Assembly (NCBI GenBank): GCA_910579185.1
Contig: CAJTTG010000001.1
Span: forward strand, 620,001 to 684,000
Direction: 5' to 3'
DNA from: an uncultured Muribaculaceae bacterium
GTDB taxonomy: Bacteria > Bacteroidota > Bacteroidia > Bacteroidales > Muribaculaceae
Length of the DNA stretch: 64,000 nucleotides
The notes under the pieces are model-generated. The model did no database searches and was not told the origin of the DNA. It worked only from the letters and a program-made list of their open reading frames with translations. Below, piece by piece: positions 25,755 to 35,017 of the stretch (position 1 is its first letter; every line of letters starts with the position of its first letter). The translations under genes were made by a program, and so were the position numbers.

Positions 25755-27170
25755 GTGAACCGGTTGAGATACCTGCTGCACATATTGGCCGTGGCAATAG
25801 TCACGGCCATTGCCGTCAGTGCCTGCGGAGGCTCCGCAGATGCCGACAGCAATGACTCCGAGAGCCTCCCCGACTCTTCGGACATACACAGGTTTCCCGA
25901 CACACTGCGCGTCGGCACGCTCTATAGTCCCACCTCCTATTTCATATATCGAGAAACCGAGATGGGCTATGACTACGATCTCGTCAACCGGCTTGCTGCC
26001 GACAAAGGGATAGCCGTCCGGTTCATAATCGCCAACAATCTGACACAGGCTGTCGAGATGCTCGATTCAGGTAAGATCGACCTGCTCGCATACGAAGTGC
26101 CAGTCACAGCGGAATACCGCGACCACGTGACTCCCTGTGGCGTTGAGAACATCACCCATCAAGTGCTGGTGCAACCACGCTCCGACACATGCATCACAGA
26201 CGTGACGCAGCTCGTTGGAAAAGAGGTATATGTGGAGAACAACTCCAAATATTTTGCCCGGATGCAAAATCTCAACAACGAGCTCGGAGGAGGCATAATC
26301 ATAAAGCCGGTGGAACGCGACACCATGATTACCGAGGATCTCATAGCCATGGTGTCCGACGGAGAAATCCCGTTGACGGTGGTAGACTCCGACATTGCCA
26401 GCGTAAACAAAACCTACTTCCGCGATCTCGACATCACGCTTGAAGTCAGCTTTCCGCAGCGATCGGCATGGGGTGTGGCACCCGGCAACCAATGGCTTGC
26501 CGACTCGATCAACGCCTGGGCATCCGGCGAATCGCCACGCCGACAGCGCGCGGCATTGCTGAAACGCTACTACGAACTGAGCAAACAGCAGGGTGGTGGA
26601 GCCGAGATCTACAATCTCGATTTCTCAAAAGGCAGAATGTCACCTTTCGATCACCTGTTCCGACGTTACGCTCCGAAAATCGGCTGGGACTGGCGGCTGC
26701 TTGCCGCTGTAGGATATGCTGAAAGCCGTTACGACTCAGCTCAAGTGTCATGGGCCGGCGCACGTGGAATCATGCAGCTGATGCCGGCAACAGCCAAGGC
26801 ATTCGGACTCGGACCCGACCGGATTACTGAGAATGAGCCCAACATCTCAGCATCAGTCGAAGTGTTCCGATCGCTCGACCGCTCGCTATCCAATGCAGTC
26901 AAAGATCCCCAGGAGCGCATCAAGTTCATATTGGCGGCCTACAACTCCGGCCTCGCCCACATACTCGATGCCATTGTCATAGCAAAAAAGACAGGGCGCA
27001 AAGCCGACATCTGGGACGGCAACGTAGCCGAGGCTCTTCTACTGAAATCAAATCCGGAGTATTACAACGATCCGGATTGCCGCTACGGCTATTTCCGCGG
27101 ACGCCAGACCTACGAATATGTCAAGACCGTCATGGCTTGTTATGACAAGGCGAAAAAACAAATCAGATAA
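25755..27170 (+). CDS. mltF: MltF-like lytic transglycosylase lipoprotein
   Basis: 471 residues from a GTG start. The lipoprotein signal ends at Cys24 (A-V-S-A-C-G-G). Residues about 45-280 are a type 3 extracellular solute-binding domain (L-R-V-G-T-L-Y-S-P-T-S-Y-F, then Y-D-Y-D-L-V-N-R-L). Residues about 295-440 are an SLT goose-lysozyme-type domain with catalytic Glu323 in A-E-S-R-Y-D and the G-A-R-G-I-M-Q-L-M-P motif. It cleaves peptidoglycan glycan strands in the periplasm. The two-domain order is that of MltF. Confidence 0.92.
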   Translation: MNRLRYLLHILAVAIVTAIAVSACGGSADADSNDSESLPDSSDIHRFPDTLRVGTLYSPTSYFIYRETEMGYDYDLVNRLAADKGIAVRFIIANNLTQAVEMLDSGKIDLLAYEVPVTAEYRDHVTPCGVENITHQVLVQPRSDTCITDVTQLVGKEVYVENNSKYFARMQNLNNELGGGIIIKPVERDTMITEDLIAMVSDGEIPLTVVDSDIASVNKTYFRDLDITLEVSFPQRSAWGVAPGNQWLADSINAWASGESPRRQRAALLKRYYELSKQQGGGAEIYNLDFSKGRMSPFDHLFRRYAPKIGWDWRLLAAVGYAESRYDSAQVSWAGARGIMQLMPATAKAFGLGPDRITENEPNISASVEVFRSLDRSLSNAVKDPQERIKFILAAYNSGLAHILDAIVIAKKTGRKADIWDGNVAEALLLKSNPEYYNDPDCRYGYFRGRQTYEYVKTVMACYDKAKKQIR

Positions 27171-27216
27171 ACTAATTGTTAACAATAAAGTAATAACCTA
27201 ATTCAACTATCGAGAG

Positions 27217-27765
27217 ATGAAAAGAAAGTATTTTACCGTCGCAACCATCATGTTAGCCTGCGGTTGCTTAGTGACCACATCCTGCATCGGCAGCTTCGCC
27301 CTGACCAACAAACTTCTGTCCTGGAACAAGCAGGTGGGCAACAAGTTTGTCAACGAACTCGTGTTCTTCGCATTCTGGGTTCTCCCCGTTTATGAAGTGT
27401 CATGTCTTGCCGACGTTCTCGTGATCAACAGCATCGAATTCTGGAGCGGATCCAACCCCGTGGCTCAGGGCCGCAGCGTGATCGAGGGTCAGGATGGACG
27501 CTACTTCGTTGACTGCGACAGCAAAGGCTACACCATTACCAGCGAGAACGACGGATCAGAAGTGCGTCTCGACTTCGACGACGAAAGCCGCACTTGGTCT
27601 ATGACCACCAATGGCGAGACCATGGAGCTGATGACATTCATCGACGACAGCCACGTGCAGCTCCCGGCCTACGACGGCGAAAAGACCATCGTAGAGCTTT
27701 CACAGCCCGGCGTATTCGCCTACCAGCAGATGGTCACCGACCGCGTAATGATGGCTCAGAACTAA
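27217..27765 (+). CDS. DUF3332 family membrane/lipoprotein
   Basis: 182 residues. The N-terminus has a lipoprotein-like signal (L-V-T-T-S-Cys23-I-G-S-F-A-L-T-N-K) followed by a conserved stretch N-K-L-L-S-W-N-K-Q-V-G-N-K-F-V-N-E-L and a hydrophobic helix (about 48-75). The C-terminal half is a small beta-rich domain. This pattern is DUF3332, of unknown function. It is closed by a terminator. Confidence 0.85.
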   Translation: MKRKYFTVATIMLACGCLVTTSCIGSFALTNKLLSWNKQVGNKFVNELVFFAFWVLPVYEVSCLADVLVINSIEFWSGSNPVAQGRSVIEGQDGRYFVDCDSKGYTITSENDGSEVRLDFDDESRTWSMTTNGETMELMTFIDDSHVQLPAYDGEKTIVELSQPGVFAYQQMVTDRVMMAQN

Positions 27766-27784
27766 ACCGGCAAATAATCATAAG

Positions 27785-27824
27785 AAGGAAACCTGTAGGC
27801 ACCGACGTGCCCGGTTTCCTTTTC
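27785..27824 (+). terminator. Terminator after DUF3332 gene
   Basis: AAGGAAACC (27785-27793) pairs with GGTTTCCTT (27813-27821), with an inner GGCAC/GTGCC stem and a T-rich tail. Confidence 0.8.
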
Positions 27825-27870
27825 TTATACCCCTCCCAAAAAAACAATCTGTCAATCAACAAACAACACT

Positions 27871-28557
27871 ATGAAACGCATAATTCTACTTCGCCACGGA
27901 CAGAGCCAATGGAATCTCGAAAACAAGTTCACAGGATGGACCGATATCGAACTGACCGAACAAGGACGCCACGAAGCAGCCGAAGCCGGACAGGCCATGC
28001 TTAAGGCAGACATACTGCCCGACATATGCTTCACATCAATCCTCAAACGCGCCATCGCCACCGCACATATAGCTCTGGCCGAGTGCGACCGTCTATGGAT
28101 TCCGGAACATAAGGACTGGCACCTCAACGAACGTCATTACGGAGCCCTCCAGGGACTCAACAAAGCGGAGACCGCCGAAAAATACGGTGCCGAGACCGTC
28201 CACCAATGGCGCCGCAGCTTCGACATCCTGCCACCGCTGCTGACACCCGACGATCCACGTTATCCCGGCAATGATCCGCGCTACTCAGCTCTTTCCGCCG
28301 ACGAACTGCCGCTCGCTGAATCGCTTCAGGACACCATAGCCCGTGTACGCTGCTGCTGGGAAGAGATCATCATTCCCGGAATGCGGTGCAACAACGTCGG
28401 TCTGATAGCAGCCCACGGCAACAGCCTGAGAGGCCTCGCCATGATGATGCAACACCTCACGGCGGAAGAGATCGTCGACGTTGAGATACCCACCGGAAAG
28501 CCATGGGTCTTTGAAGTGGACGAACGCATGAGAGTGATCCGGCAATATTATCTGTAA
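27871..28557 (+). CDS. gpmA: 2,3-bisphosphoglycerate-dependent phosphoglycerate mutase
   Basis: 228 residues, slightly shorter than the usual 248. It interconverts 3- and 2-phosphoglycerate in glycolysis. The phosphohistidine is His9 in L-R-H-G-Q-S-Q-W-N. The acid is Glu87 in L-N-E-R-H-Y-G-A-L-Q-G, and the second His is His182 in A-A-H-G-N-S-L-R. The K-F-T-G-W-T-D motif places it in the dPGM group. Confidence 0.93.
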   Translation: MKRIILLRHGQSQWNLENKFTGWTDIELTEQGRHEAAEAGQAMLKADILPDICFTSILKRAIATAHIALAECDRLWIPEHKDWHLNERHYGALQGLNKAETAEKYGAETVHQWRRSFDILPPLLTPDDPRYPGNDPRYSALSADELPLAESLQDTIARVRCCWEEIIIPGMRCNNVGLIAAHGNSLRGLAMMMQHLTAEEIVDVEIPTGKPWVFEVDERMRVIRQYYL

Positions 28558-28607
28558 TTATTTCAATTTTTTCGGCAGTTTAGCAAACAAAACCACAAAA
28601 AAAACAT

Positions 28608-28615
28608 TAATTTTG
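28608..28615 (+). promoter_or_regulatory. -7 box of sppA
   Basis: TAATTTTG lies 50 bases before sppA; the -33 element is not clear. Confidence 0.45.
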
Positions 28616-28665
28616 TGGTGAACAACAAAATGCGCCGTTTCAACGCATAAAAAAATGCTATCTCA

Positions 28666-30438
28666 ATGAAAAAATTCATATACAGTTTTCTTGGGACCAT
28701 GGCCGGAATATGGCTATCGGTTCTGCTTGGTGGAGTTCTTATCTTTCTGACATTCGCAGTAATTGCAAGCCAATATTCATCCGGAACTGTCGACATACAG
28801 AGCAACTCTGTGCTCCGCATCGACCTGAGCGGATCCGTATCCGACAGAGCAACCACCCCATCCTTCATGGACGTAGTTCAGGACAAAGCCGACGACCAGC
28901 TGTCGCTTTCCGAACTTGTCAACGCGATCCGCACCGCTGCCAAGGACAGCAATATCGACGGCCTGCTACTGGAATGCAACGGAGCATCGGCCGGTCTTGC
29001 ACAATGCGAGGAGATAATCAACGCCATCGACGAATTCAAGAAATCCGGCAAATGGGTATGGGCATACTCCGACAACTACACCCAGAGCGAATATTTCATC
29101 GCCGTGACCGCCGACTCTGTTTTTCTGAATCCGGTTGGCATGGTCGACATCCACGGACTGTCGGCCCAGACCATGTTTTTCAAGGATCTGATGGATAAAG
29201 TCGGCGTTGAAGCTCAGGTTGTGAAAGTCGGCACCTACAAAAGCGCCGTCGAGCCATTCCTGCTCAACAGCATGAGCGAGGCCAACCGCCGTCAGGTGGA
29301 ACACTTCACCGGACGCATCTGGGATAACATAGCCAAAACCATTGCTGCACGCCGCCACTCGTCGATTGACAGCGTCAACACCTGGGCCAACAGCTTTGCA
29401 TTCGCACAAAGCCCCCAGACATATCTCAACGAAAAAATAATCGACGGACTCAAATACCGCCGCGAAATAGATCTACTGGTCACATCAAAGACCAAAACCG
29501 ACGATCCGCGCTATGTCGATCTCAAAGACTACTGCACTGCCATCACATCCGGCAATGTCAATATCGCCAAAGAAAAGACAGATAAGAAAATCGCCGTGCT
29601 ATATGCCCTCGGCGATATCACGGAAAGCGACACCGAAGGCATCGCATCCGACCGCCTCGTGCCACAGATCCTTGAACTGGCCGACGACGAGACAATCGAC
29701 GGACTGATCCTGCGCGTCAATTCCGGCGGCGGCAGCGCATTCGCATCCGAACAGATCTGGGAAGCCCTGCAGCAGTTCAAGAAACAGACCGGCAAACCAT
29801 TCTACGTCTCCATGGGCGACATGGCAGCATCAGGCGGCTACTACATATCTTGCGGTGCCGACAAGATCTATGCCTCACCGCTCACCCTGACAGGGTCTAT
29901 CGGAATATTCGGTATCATTCCCAACATACAGCCCCTGCTGAAAGACAAGCTCGGTGTCAACATTGAGACCGTGGAAACCAACACCGGCAGTTTCCCTACC
30001 ATAACCCAGCCGATGAACGAACAGCAGCGTCAGGCCATGCAGAGCTATGTTGACCGAGGCTATGAACTGTTCGTGAAACGTTGCGCCGATGGCCGGGGAA
30101 TGACAGTGGATCAGATCAAGGAGATAGCCGAAGGGCGTGTCTGGGATGGACTGAGCGCACTCGACAACGGCCTCGTGGACGATCTCGGAGGACTCCGCAA
30201 AACAATCGACGATATGGCAGCTGAACTCGGCACTGATTTCAGCCACATCAAAATTCAGGAATATCCCGAGCTGACAACGCAATGGTGGGAAATGCTCATG
30301 GCCATGGACGACAGCTCGATTTCTGCCGCACTCGCCGCCAACACCGACCTGACACAAGCCGCTCTGAAACGGCTGGCCCAGCGCATCAGCTCCATGTATC
30401 CGCTGCAGTGCCGGACCAATTACATCTACTTCAAATAA
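28666..30438 (+). CDS. sppA: Signal peptide peptidase SppA, 67K type
   Basis: 590 residues with one N-terminal transmembrane helix (about 13-35). Two tandem ClpP-like serine-protease halves are present. The catalytic dyad expected for the long form is visible: Lys192 in V-G-T-Y-K-S-A-V-E-P-F of the N-terminal half and Ser389 in M-A-A-S-G-G-Y-Y of the C-terminal half. It degrades cleaved signal peptides in the membrane. lpxK follows 44 bases later. Confidence 0.94.
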   Translation: MKKFIYSFLGTMAGIWLSVLLGGVLIFLTFAVIASQYSSGTVDIQSNSVLRIDLSGSVSDRATTPSFMDVVQDKADDQLSLSELVNAIRTAAKDSNIDGLLLECNGASAGLAQCEEIINAIDEFKKSGKWVWAYSDNYTQSEYFIAVTADSVFLNPVGMVDIHGLSAQTMFFKDLMDKVGVEAQVVKVGTYKSAVEPFLLNSMSEANRRQVEHFTGRIWDNIAKTIAARRHSSIDSVNTWANSFAFAQSPQTYLNEKIIDGLKYRREIDLLVTSKTKTDDPRYVDLKDYCTAITSGNVNIAKEKTDKKIAVLYALGDITESDTEGIASDRLVPQILELADDETIDGLILRVNSGGGSAFASEQIWEALQQFKKQTGKPFYVSMGDMAASGGYYISCGADKIYASPLTLTGSIGIFGIIPNIQPLLKDKLGVNIETVETNTGSFPTITQPMNEQQRQAMQSYVDRGYELFVKRCADGRGMTVDQIKEIAEGRVWDGLSALDNGLVDDLGGLRKTIDDMAAELGTDFSHIKIQEYPELTTQWWEMLMAMDDSSISAALAANTDLTQAALKRLAQRISSMYPLQCRTNYIYFK

Positions 30439-30482
30439 CCCCGGGTCAAACACCTCACTAACCGATTCATCGAACCAACTAC

Positions 30483-31592
30483 ATGGCAAAAAGCAAAATT
30501 CTATCGCTGATCCTCCTCTACCCCATCAGTAAGATCTACGGATGGGTCATAGCGGTTAGAAATGCCATGTTCAACCGGGGACTGCTCACACAGCACGAGT
30601 TTGACATTCCCGTGATTGTGGTTGGCAACATCTCGATGGGTGGAGCCGGGAAAACCCCACACTCGGAATACATCGTGGATCATCTGCGCCACAACTACAG
30701 GATAGGAGTCCTGAGCCGTGGCTACAAGCGCAAGACCCATGGCTTCGTGCTCGCCACCCCTGACAGCCACGTTGACGATATAGGCGACGAGCCATATCAG
30801 ATCTACCATAAATTCAAGGACAAAGGCGTAACCGTGGCCGTATGCGAAGACCGGGTCAAAGGCATTGCAGAGATGCGCAGACTCATGCCCGACATCAACC
30901 TGATAGTGCTTGACGATGCGTTCCAGCACCGCTACGTCAAACCATCGCTATCCGTAGTCCTGATGGAATACAACCGCCCGGCCTATGCTGACCACATGCT
31001 CCCATACGGACGTCTGCGTGAGCCTATGAGCGCGCTCAACCGGGCCGACGTTGTAATCGTGACCAAATGCCCGTCGGACATGAAGCCGGTGGAGACACGC
31101 ATATTCAAGACCCAGCTCAATCTCTTCCCATATCAGAAGCTGCTGTTCTCCGGCTACCGGTACCTGCCAATCAAACCCGTGTTTGCCGATCAGGTGTCAC
31201 CCTCACGACGCATCATCCTGTCAGATCTGACCGCCGAAGACTCCATTCTCGCCGTCACAGGAGTGGCCAATCCCCGGCCTTTTGTCCGACAGCTGCGATG
31301 CTACAAGGCCAAGATCCGGATCAAACGTTATGCCGACCACCACCGCTTCACCCATTCCGACATGCAGTCCATCCTTGAGAAATTCACCTCCATGTCGGGA
31401 CGCAGAAAGATCATAGTGACAACGGAGAAAGACGCGGTGAGGCTTAAGAATAACCCCTATTTTCCGCCCGAACTGCGAAGCCGGACCTACTATCTCCCCA
31501 TTGCTGTCGACTTCCCGGCGGACTACAACGAAACGGAACTCGACCAGGTATTGCTCCAGCTCCTGCGCACCGACCATGCCCTCCACAGCTGA
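30483..31592 (+). CDS. lpxK: Tetraacyldisaccharide 4'-kinase
   Basis: 369 residues. LpxK phosphorylates the lipid A disaccharide at the inner membrane. The Walker A is G-N-I-S-M-G-G-A-G-K-T (Lys57, Thr58), followed by the family block L-S-R-G-Y-K-R-K-T and L-D-D-A-F-Q-H-R. An N-terminal amphipathic/hydrophobic helix (residues 5-28) anchors it. Its presence shows that the organism makes lipid A. Confidence 0.95.
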   Translation: MAKSKILSLILLYPISKIYGWVIAVRNAMFNRGLLTQHEFDIPVIVVGNISMGGAGKTPHSEYIVDHLRHNYRIGVLSRGYKRKTHGFVLATPDSHVDDIGDEPYQIYHKFKDKGVTVAVCEDRVKGIAEMRRLMPDINLIVLDDAFQHRYVKPSLSVVLMEYNRPAYADHMLPYGRLREPMSALNRADVVIVTKCPSDMKPVETRIFKTQLNLFPYQKLLFSGYRYLPIKPVFADQVSPSRRIILSDLTAEDSILAVTGVANPRPFVRQLRCYKAKIRIKRYADHHRFTHSDMQSILEKFTSMSGRRKIIVTTEKDAVRLKNNPYFPPELRSRTYYLPIAVDFPADYNETELDQVLLQLLRTDHALHS

Positions 31593-31694
31593 TCTCCCCC
31601 GGCCGGAGCGCGGTTGCCTCGGAAACCAACTTCACGACATTAAAATTGTTACTACAATAGTCAATATCCAAAACCATTTAAAACAATCAGAAAT

Positions 31695-32510
31695 ATGTTA
31701 GCCAAAATTCAGGAAACAGCTGAGTATATCAGATCGAAAGTCGGCGCAATGCCCGACACCGCCATAATTCTCGGAACAGGACTCGGTGCGCTCGTCGACC
31801 ACATCGAGGACAAGAAATATATCCCCTACACCGAGATCCCCAACTTCCCCGTATCCACCGTTGAAGGCCATAGCGGCAACCTCATCTTCGGCCGACTCGG
31901 TTCAAAACCAGTAATGGCCATGCAGGGTCGCTTCCACTACTACGAAGGCTACGACATGAAGCAGGTGACATTCCCAGTCCGCGTGATGCGCGAACTCGGC
32001 ATCATGACCCTCTTTGTCAGCAATGCAGCCGGTGGTATGAACAAGGAATTCCGCGTTGGCGACGTGATGATCATCACCGACCATATCAACCTCTTCCCTG
32101 AAAATCCGCTCCGTGGCAAGAACGACAACCGCCTCGGTCCGCGATTCCCGGCCATGACCGAAGCCTACAGCCACAAACTGATAGCTCTGGCCGACGAAAT
32201 CGCAGCTGAGAAAAACATCCGTGTGATGCACGGCGTCTATGTAGGCACCCCCGGCCCGACGTTCGAGACTCCGGCCGAATATGAATACTTCCGCGTGATC
32301 GGCGGTGATGCCGTGGGCATGTCCACCGTTCCCGAAGTCATCGTGGCCAACCATGCCGGCATGCGCGTGTTCGGCGTGTCTGTGATCACCGACCTCGGAG
32401 GCAAGGATGTGACCGAAGTGCCCACCCACGAGGAAGTGCAGAAAGCAGCCGAAGCCGCCCAGCCAAAAATGATGGAAATAATGCGTGAGCTCGTGGCTCG
32501 TGCCGACTGA
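31695..32510 (+). CDS. punA: Purine-nucleoside phosphorylase
   Basis: 271 residues, the trimeric PNP family. It splits inosine or guanosine to base and ribose 1-phosphate. The phosphate-binding start I-I-L-G-T-G-L-G (25-32), V-E-G-H-S-G-N-L, G-R-F-H-Y-Y-E-G-Y and the C-terminal V-I-T-D-L-G-G block fit this family. It is 19 bases upstream of thiL, so the two are probably cotranscribed. Confidence 0.93.
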   Translation: MLAKIQETAEYIRSKVGAMPDTAIILGTGLGALVDHIEDKKYIPYTEIPNFPVSTVEGHSGNLIFGRLGSKPVMAMQGRFHYYEGYDMKQVTFPVRVMRELGIMTLFVSNAAGGMNKEFRVGDVMIITDHINLFPENPLRGKNDNRLGPRFPAMTEAYSHKLIALADEIAAEKNIRVMHGVYVGTPGPTFETPAEYEYFRVIGGDAVGMSTVPEVIVANHAGMRVFGVSVITDLGGKDVTEVPTHEEVQKAAEAAQPKMMEIMRELVARAD

Positions 32511-32528
32511 TCATAGACAGCGCCCACT

Positions 32529-33587
32529 ATGGAAAAACAAACCGAAATATCGCAGCTTGGCGAGTTCGGTCTCATCGACCGTCTCACCGAGGGTCTCCAG
32601 CCGGTCAACGAATCGACCGTCACAGGCGTTGGCGACGACGCGGCACAGTTACGCTATCCCGATACCGATGTGCTCGTGTCGACCGATCTGCTTGTGGAAG
32701 GTATACATTTCGACCTGACCTACGTGCCGCTGAAACACCTCGGCTACAAAGCCGCCGTGGTCAATTTCTCCGACATCTACGCCATGAACGGAACGCCGAG
32801 ACAGATCACCGTGGCACTGGCCATCTCGTCGCGTTTCACCGTTGAGCACATCGAGGCTCTCTACTCAGGCATCCGTCTGGCCTGCGAGATCTACGGCGTG
32901 GATCTCGTGGGAGGCGACACAACGGCATCCCGTTCCGGACTTGTCATATCCGTTACATGTATTGGCGACGCACCCAAGGACAAGGTGGTGAAACGCTCGG
33001 GAGCAAAAGACACCGATCTTATATGCGTGTCCGGCGACCTTGGCGCAGCCTATATGGGTCTGCAGCTGCTCGAACGCGAGAAAAACGTTGGTCGCGGCGA
33101 CAAAGACTTCATTCCGCAGTTCGACGGCAAAGAATATCTGATCGAACGCCAGCTCAAACCCGAAGCCCGGAGGGATATAATCCGCGAGCTCGACAAAGCC
33201 GGCATCGTACCCACCGCAATGATGGATATCAGCGACGGCCTCTCGTCCGAACTGCTCCATATCTGCAAGGACAGCAACACCGGATGCCGCGTCTACGAAG
33301 ACCGCATTCCAATCGACTACCAGACTGCAATAATGGCCGAGGAAGTCAACATGAACCTCGTGACTGCCGCCCTCAATGGTGGAGAGGACTATGAGCTCCT
33401 GTTCACAGCTCCACTCCACTACCACGAACAGCTGTCAAAGATGGAAGGCATCAAGATCATAGGACATATCACCAAACCCGAGCTTGGATGTGCCTTGGTT
33501 ACACGCGACGGCAACGAAATGCAGCTACGCGCACAAGGCTTCAACCACATGGCTCCTGAAGCCGAGACCGAAGCCCCTGAAGCCTGA
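32529..33587 (+). CDS. thiL: Thiamine-monophosphate kinase
   Basis: 352 residues. ThiL makes thiamine diphosphate from thiamine monophosphate and ATP. Diagnostic blocks are G-D-D-A-A-Q-L (about 36-42), T-D-L-L-V-E-G-I-H-F-D and V-G-G-D-T-T-A-S-R-S-G, then M-D-I-S-D-G-L-S-S-E. The last ten residues are a Glu/Ala-rich tail. Other thiamine genes are not adjacent, and no TPP riboswitch was seen upstream. Confidence 0.94.
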   Translation: MEKQTEISQLGEFGLIDRLTEGLQPVNESTVTGVGDDAAQLRYPDTDVLVSTDLLVEGIHFDLTYVPLKHLGYKAAVVNFSDIYAMNGTPRQITVALAISSRFTVEHIEALYSGIRLACEIYGVDLVGGDTTASRSGLVISVTCIGDAPKDKVVKRSGAKDTDLICVSGDLGAAYMGLQLLEREKNVGRGDKDFIPQFDGKEYLIERQLKPEARRDIIRELDKAGIVPTAMMDISDGLSSELLHICKDSNTGCRVYEDRIPIDYQTAIMAEEVNMNLVTAALNGGEDYELLFTAPLHYHEQLSKMEGIKIIGHITKPELGCALVTRDGNEMQLRAQGFNHMAPEAETEAPEA

Positions 33588-33623
33588 CCCGTTCAAAGAT
33601 CATAAATCCCCACCCTACAATAC

Positions 33624-33660
33624 AGCGGCGTGCCCTCAAAGCACGCCGCTGCTCATTTTC
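33624..33660 (+). terminator. Terminator after thiL
   Basis: AGCGGCGTGC (33624-33633) pairs perfectly with GCACGCCGCT (33641-33650) around a seven-base loop, followed by a short T-rich tail. Confidence 0.8.
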
Positions 33661-33673
33661 CCAATGCCCCTCC

Positions 33674-33712
33674 ACTCTCTATACTCTATACTCTCTACTC
33701 TCTAACTCTATA
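33674..33712. repeat. Pyrimidine-rich CTCTATA-type microsatellite
   Basis: Imperfect repeats of CTCTATA/CTCTCTA lie between two convergent terminators. They are non-coding. Confidence 0.6.
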
Positions 33713-33720
33713 TTTGCAGA

Positions 33721-33749
33721 GAGCGGCGACCCCGATGGGATCGCCGCTC
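33721..33749 (-). terminator. Terminator after rpmA
   Basis: GAGCGGCGA (33721-33729) pairs with TCGCCGCTC (33741-33749), with an inner CCC/GGG stem. It lies 28 bases past the rpmA stop on the minus strand. Confidence 0.7.
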
Positions 33750-33776
33750 AAAGAAGTTTTTTGAAGCCGTGGATTT

Positions 33777-34037
33777 TTATGCTTCCGCCGGGCTTACGTT
33801 AATGAACTGACGTCCATTCTTGCCTTCGGAGAACACTACAACGCCGTCGATCAAAGCATAGATCGTGTGATCCTTGCCCATACCCACGTTCAAGCCGGGA
33901 TGATGAACTGTGCCACGCTGACGTTTGATGATGTTGCCTGCTTTGCAGTGCTGGCCACCAAAAATCTTGACTCCGAGTCGTTTGCTTTCTGATTCACGAC
34001 CGTTCTTAGAACTACCTACACCTTTTTTATGTGCCAT
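33777..34037 (-). CDS. rpmA: 50S ribosomal protein L27
   Basis: 86 residues. M-A-H-K-K-G-V-G-S-S-K-N-G-R-E-S-E-S-K-R-L-G and the basic body are typical of L27, which reaches the peptidyl-transferase centre. It lies 20 bases after rplU in the standard L21-L27 operon. Confidence 0.97.
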   Translation of the reverse strand: MAHKKGVGSSKNGRESESKRLGVKIFGGQHCKAGNIIKRQRGTVHHPGLNVGMGKDHTIYALIDGVVVFSEGKNGRQFINVSPAEA

Positions 34038-34057
34038 TGTCTTTTAGATTTTCAGGG

Positions 34058-34378
34058 TTAAGCAACTACTTCTTTAATTAACACTTTGGTGAAATACTGG
34101 CGGTGGCCGTTTTTACGACGATAGCCTTTGCGACGTTTCTTCTTGAAAACGATCACTTTTTCACCTTTTACGAGCGGTGTGAGAACCTCACAAACCACCT
34201 TTGCGCCTTCTACTGTGGGGGCGCCTACCTTTACAGTACCATCGGCATCAGCGAGGAGAACGCGATCAAATTCGATAGCGTCACCTTCTTTGGTTGCATC
34301 TCCGAGATAATGAACATACAAGAACTTGCCAGCTTCTGCTTTGAACTGCTGTCCTTGGATTTCTACAATTGCGTACAT
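34058..34378 (-). CDS. rplU: 50S ribosomal protein L21
   Basis: 106 residues from the ATG at 34378 (M-Y-A-I-V-E-I-Q-G-Q-Q-F), the canonical L21 start; an in-frame ATG 20 codons upstream falls in the leader. The C-terminal block K-K-K-R-R-K-G-Y-R-R-K-N-G-H-R-Q is the rRNA-binding signature. It is first in the rplU-rpmA operon. Confidence 0.97.
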   Translation of the reverse strand: MYAIVEIQGQQFKAEAGKFLYVHYLGDATKEGDAIEFDRVLLADADGTVKVGAPTVEGAKVVCEVLTPLVKGEKVIVFKKKRRKGYRRKNGHRQYFTKVLIKEVVA

Positions 34379-34903
34379 TGTTGTTATTGATACGTTTAAC
34401 AGGTTATTCCGGCAGGCGGCATCCAACATTGGCTGCACTTAATCAAGCCCGACGCGGCAAAATCGACCACAAAGTTACACACTTTCTCCCTAAATTCCAA
34501 GCCATTCCCCCTTTTTCGCACTAAAAAATTTAGGCCGAATCTAAAAATGTATTGGATTATGGCACTGATGAACGCACCACGGTTGAGCGTTATCCGCTCC
34601 GCACCTCCATATATTGCGACCGCCATCCATCGAAAATTAGCGACCAATAACAAATCTCACAAAATGTGAGCTCAAATTTTGCTCAGACTAAATATTACCC
34701 GATCGCCGAATTCTCGAAAAAAGTGCTAACTTTGCAATCCACCTCGCACAATCGAAAGGAACATCTACCACAAAGAACTCGTTCCCGGTTGGTATATCAA
34801 TCTTAATATGCGAGCCACAACTGCCAAAACCTTGATCCATCAGATTGCCAAAGCCTTAGGCGAAAATGTGGTTTGCACATGGGGCGAATAAACTTATTGC
34901 TTT
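34379..34903. other. rplU leader, then AT-rich stretch with decayed coding sequence
   Basis: 34379-34500 is the rplU leader and promoter. From 34727 a plus-strand TAACTTTG box (34727-34734) lies inside a frame open from 34730 to 34891 that reads Y-H-K-E-L-V-P-G-W-Y-I-N-L-N-M and A-K-A-L-G-E-N-V-V-C-T-W-G-E before stopping. Only its last 27 codons have an ATG (34808). This looks like the tail of a lost gene rather than a working one; no family is recognised. Confidence 0.35.
34470..34500 (-). promoter_or_regulatory. Promoter of rplU-rpmA
   Basis: Minus-strand TAACTTTG (34470-34477) with TTG (34498-34500), spacer 20, gives a leader of about 90 bases. Confidence 0.7.
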
Positions 34904-35017
34904 ATGGACGAACTCGACAATTTAGACATATACAACGGTGACACCGAACATGATATGTGGGTGGACTTCACATATCACATAGACTATTTTATAAATAACC
35001 TTAACGACTGGGATTGA
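34904..35017 (+). CDS. Acidic 37-residue micro-ORF, translationally coupled
   Basis: The frame reads M-D-E-L-D-N-L-D-I-Y-N-G-D and ends N-N-L-N-D-W-D. Its TGA overlaps the ATG of the Sel1-like gene at 35017, an arrangement typical of coupled genes. It may also be the C-terminal remnant of a longer lost gene. No family is recognised. Confidence 0.35.
   Translation: MDELDNLDIYNGDTEHDMWVDFTYHIDYFINNLNDWD

Noticed and set aside
32400..32528. TPP riboswitch in front of thiL
   Set aside because: thiL follows the nucleoside phosphorylase gene by 19 bases, and no conserved riboswitch core is present.
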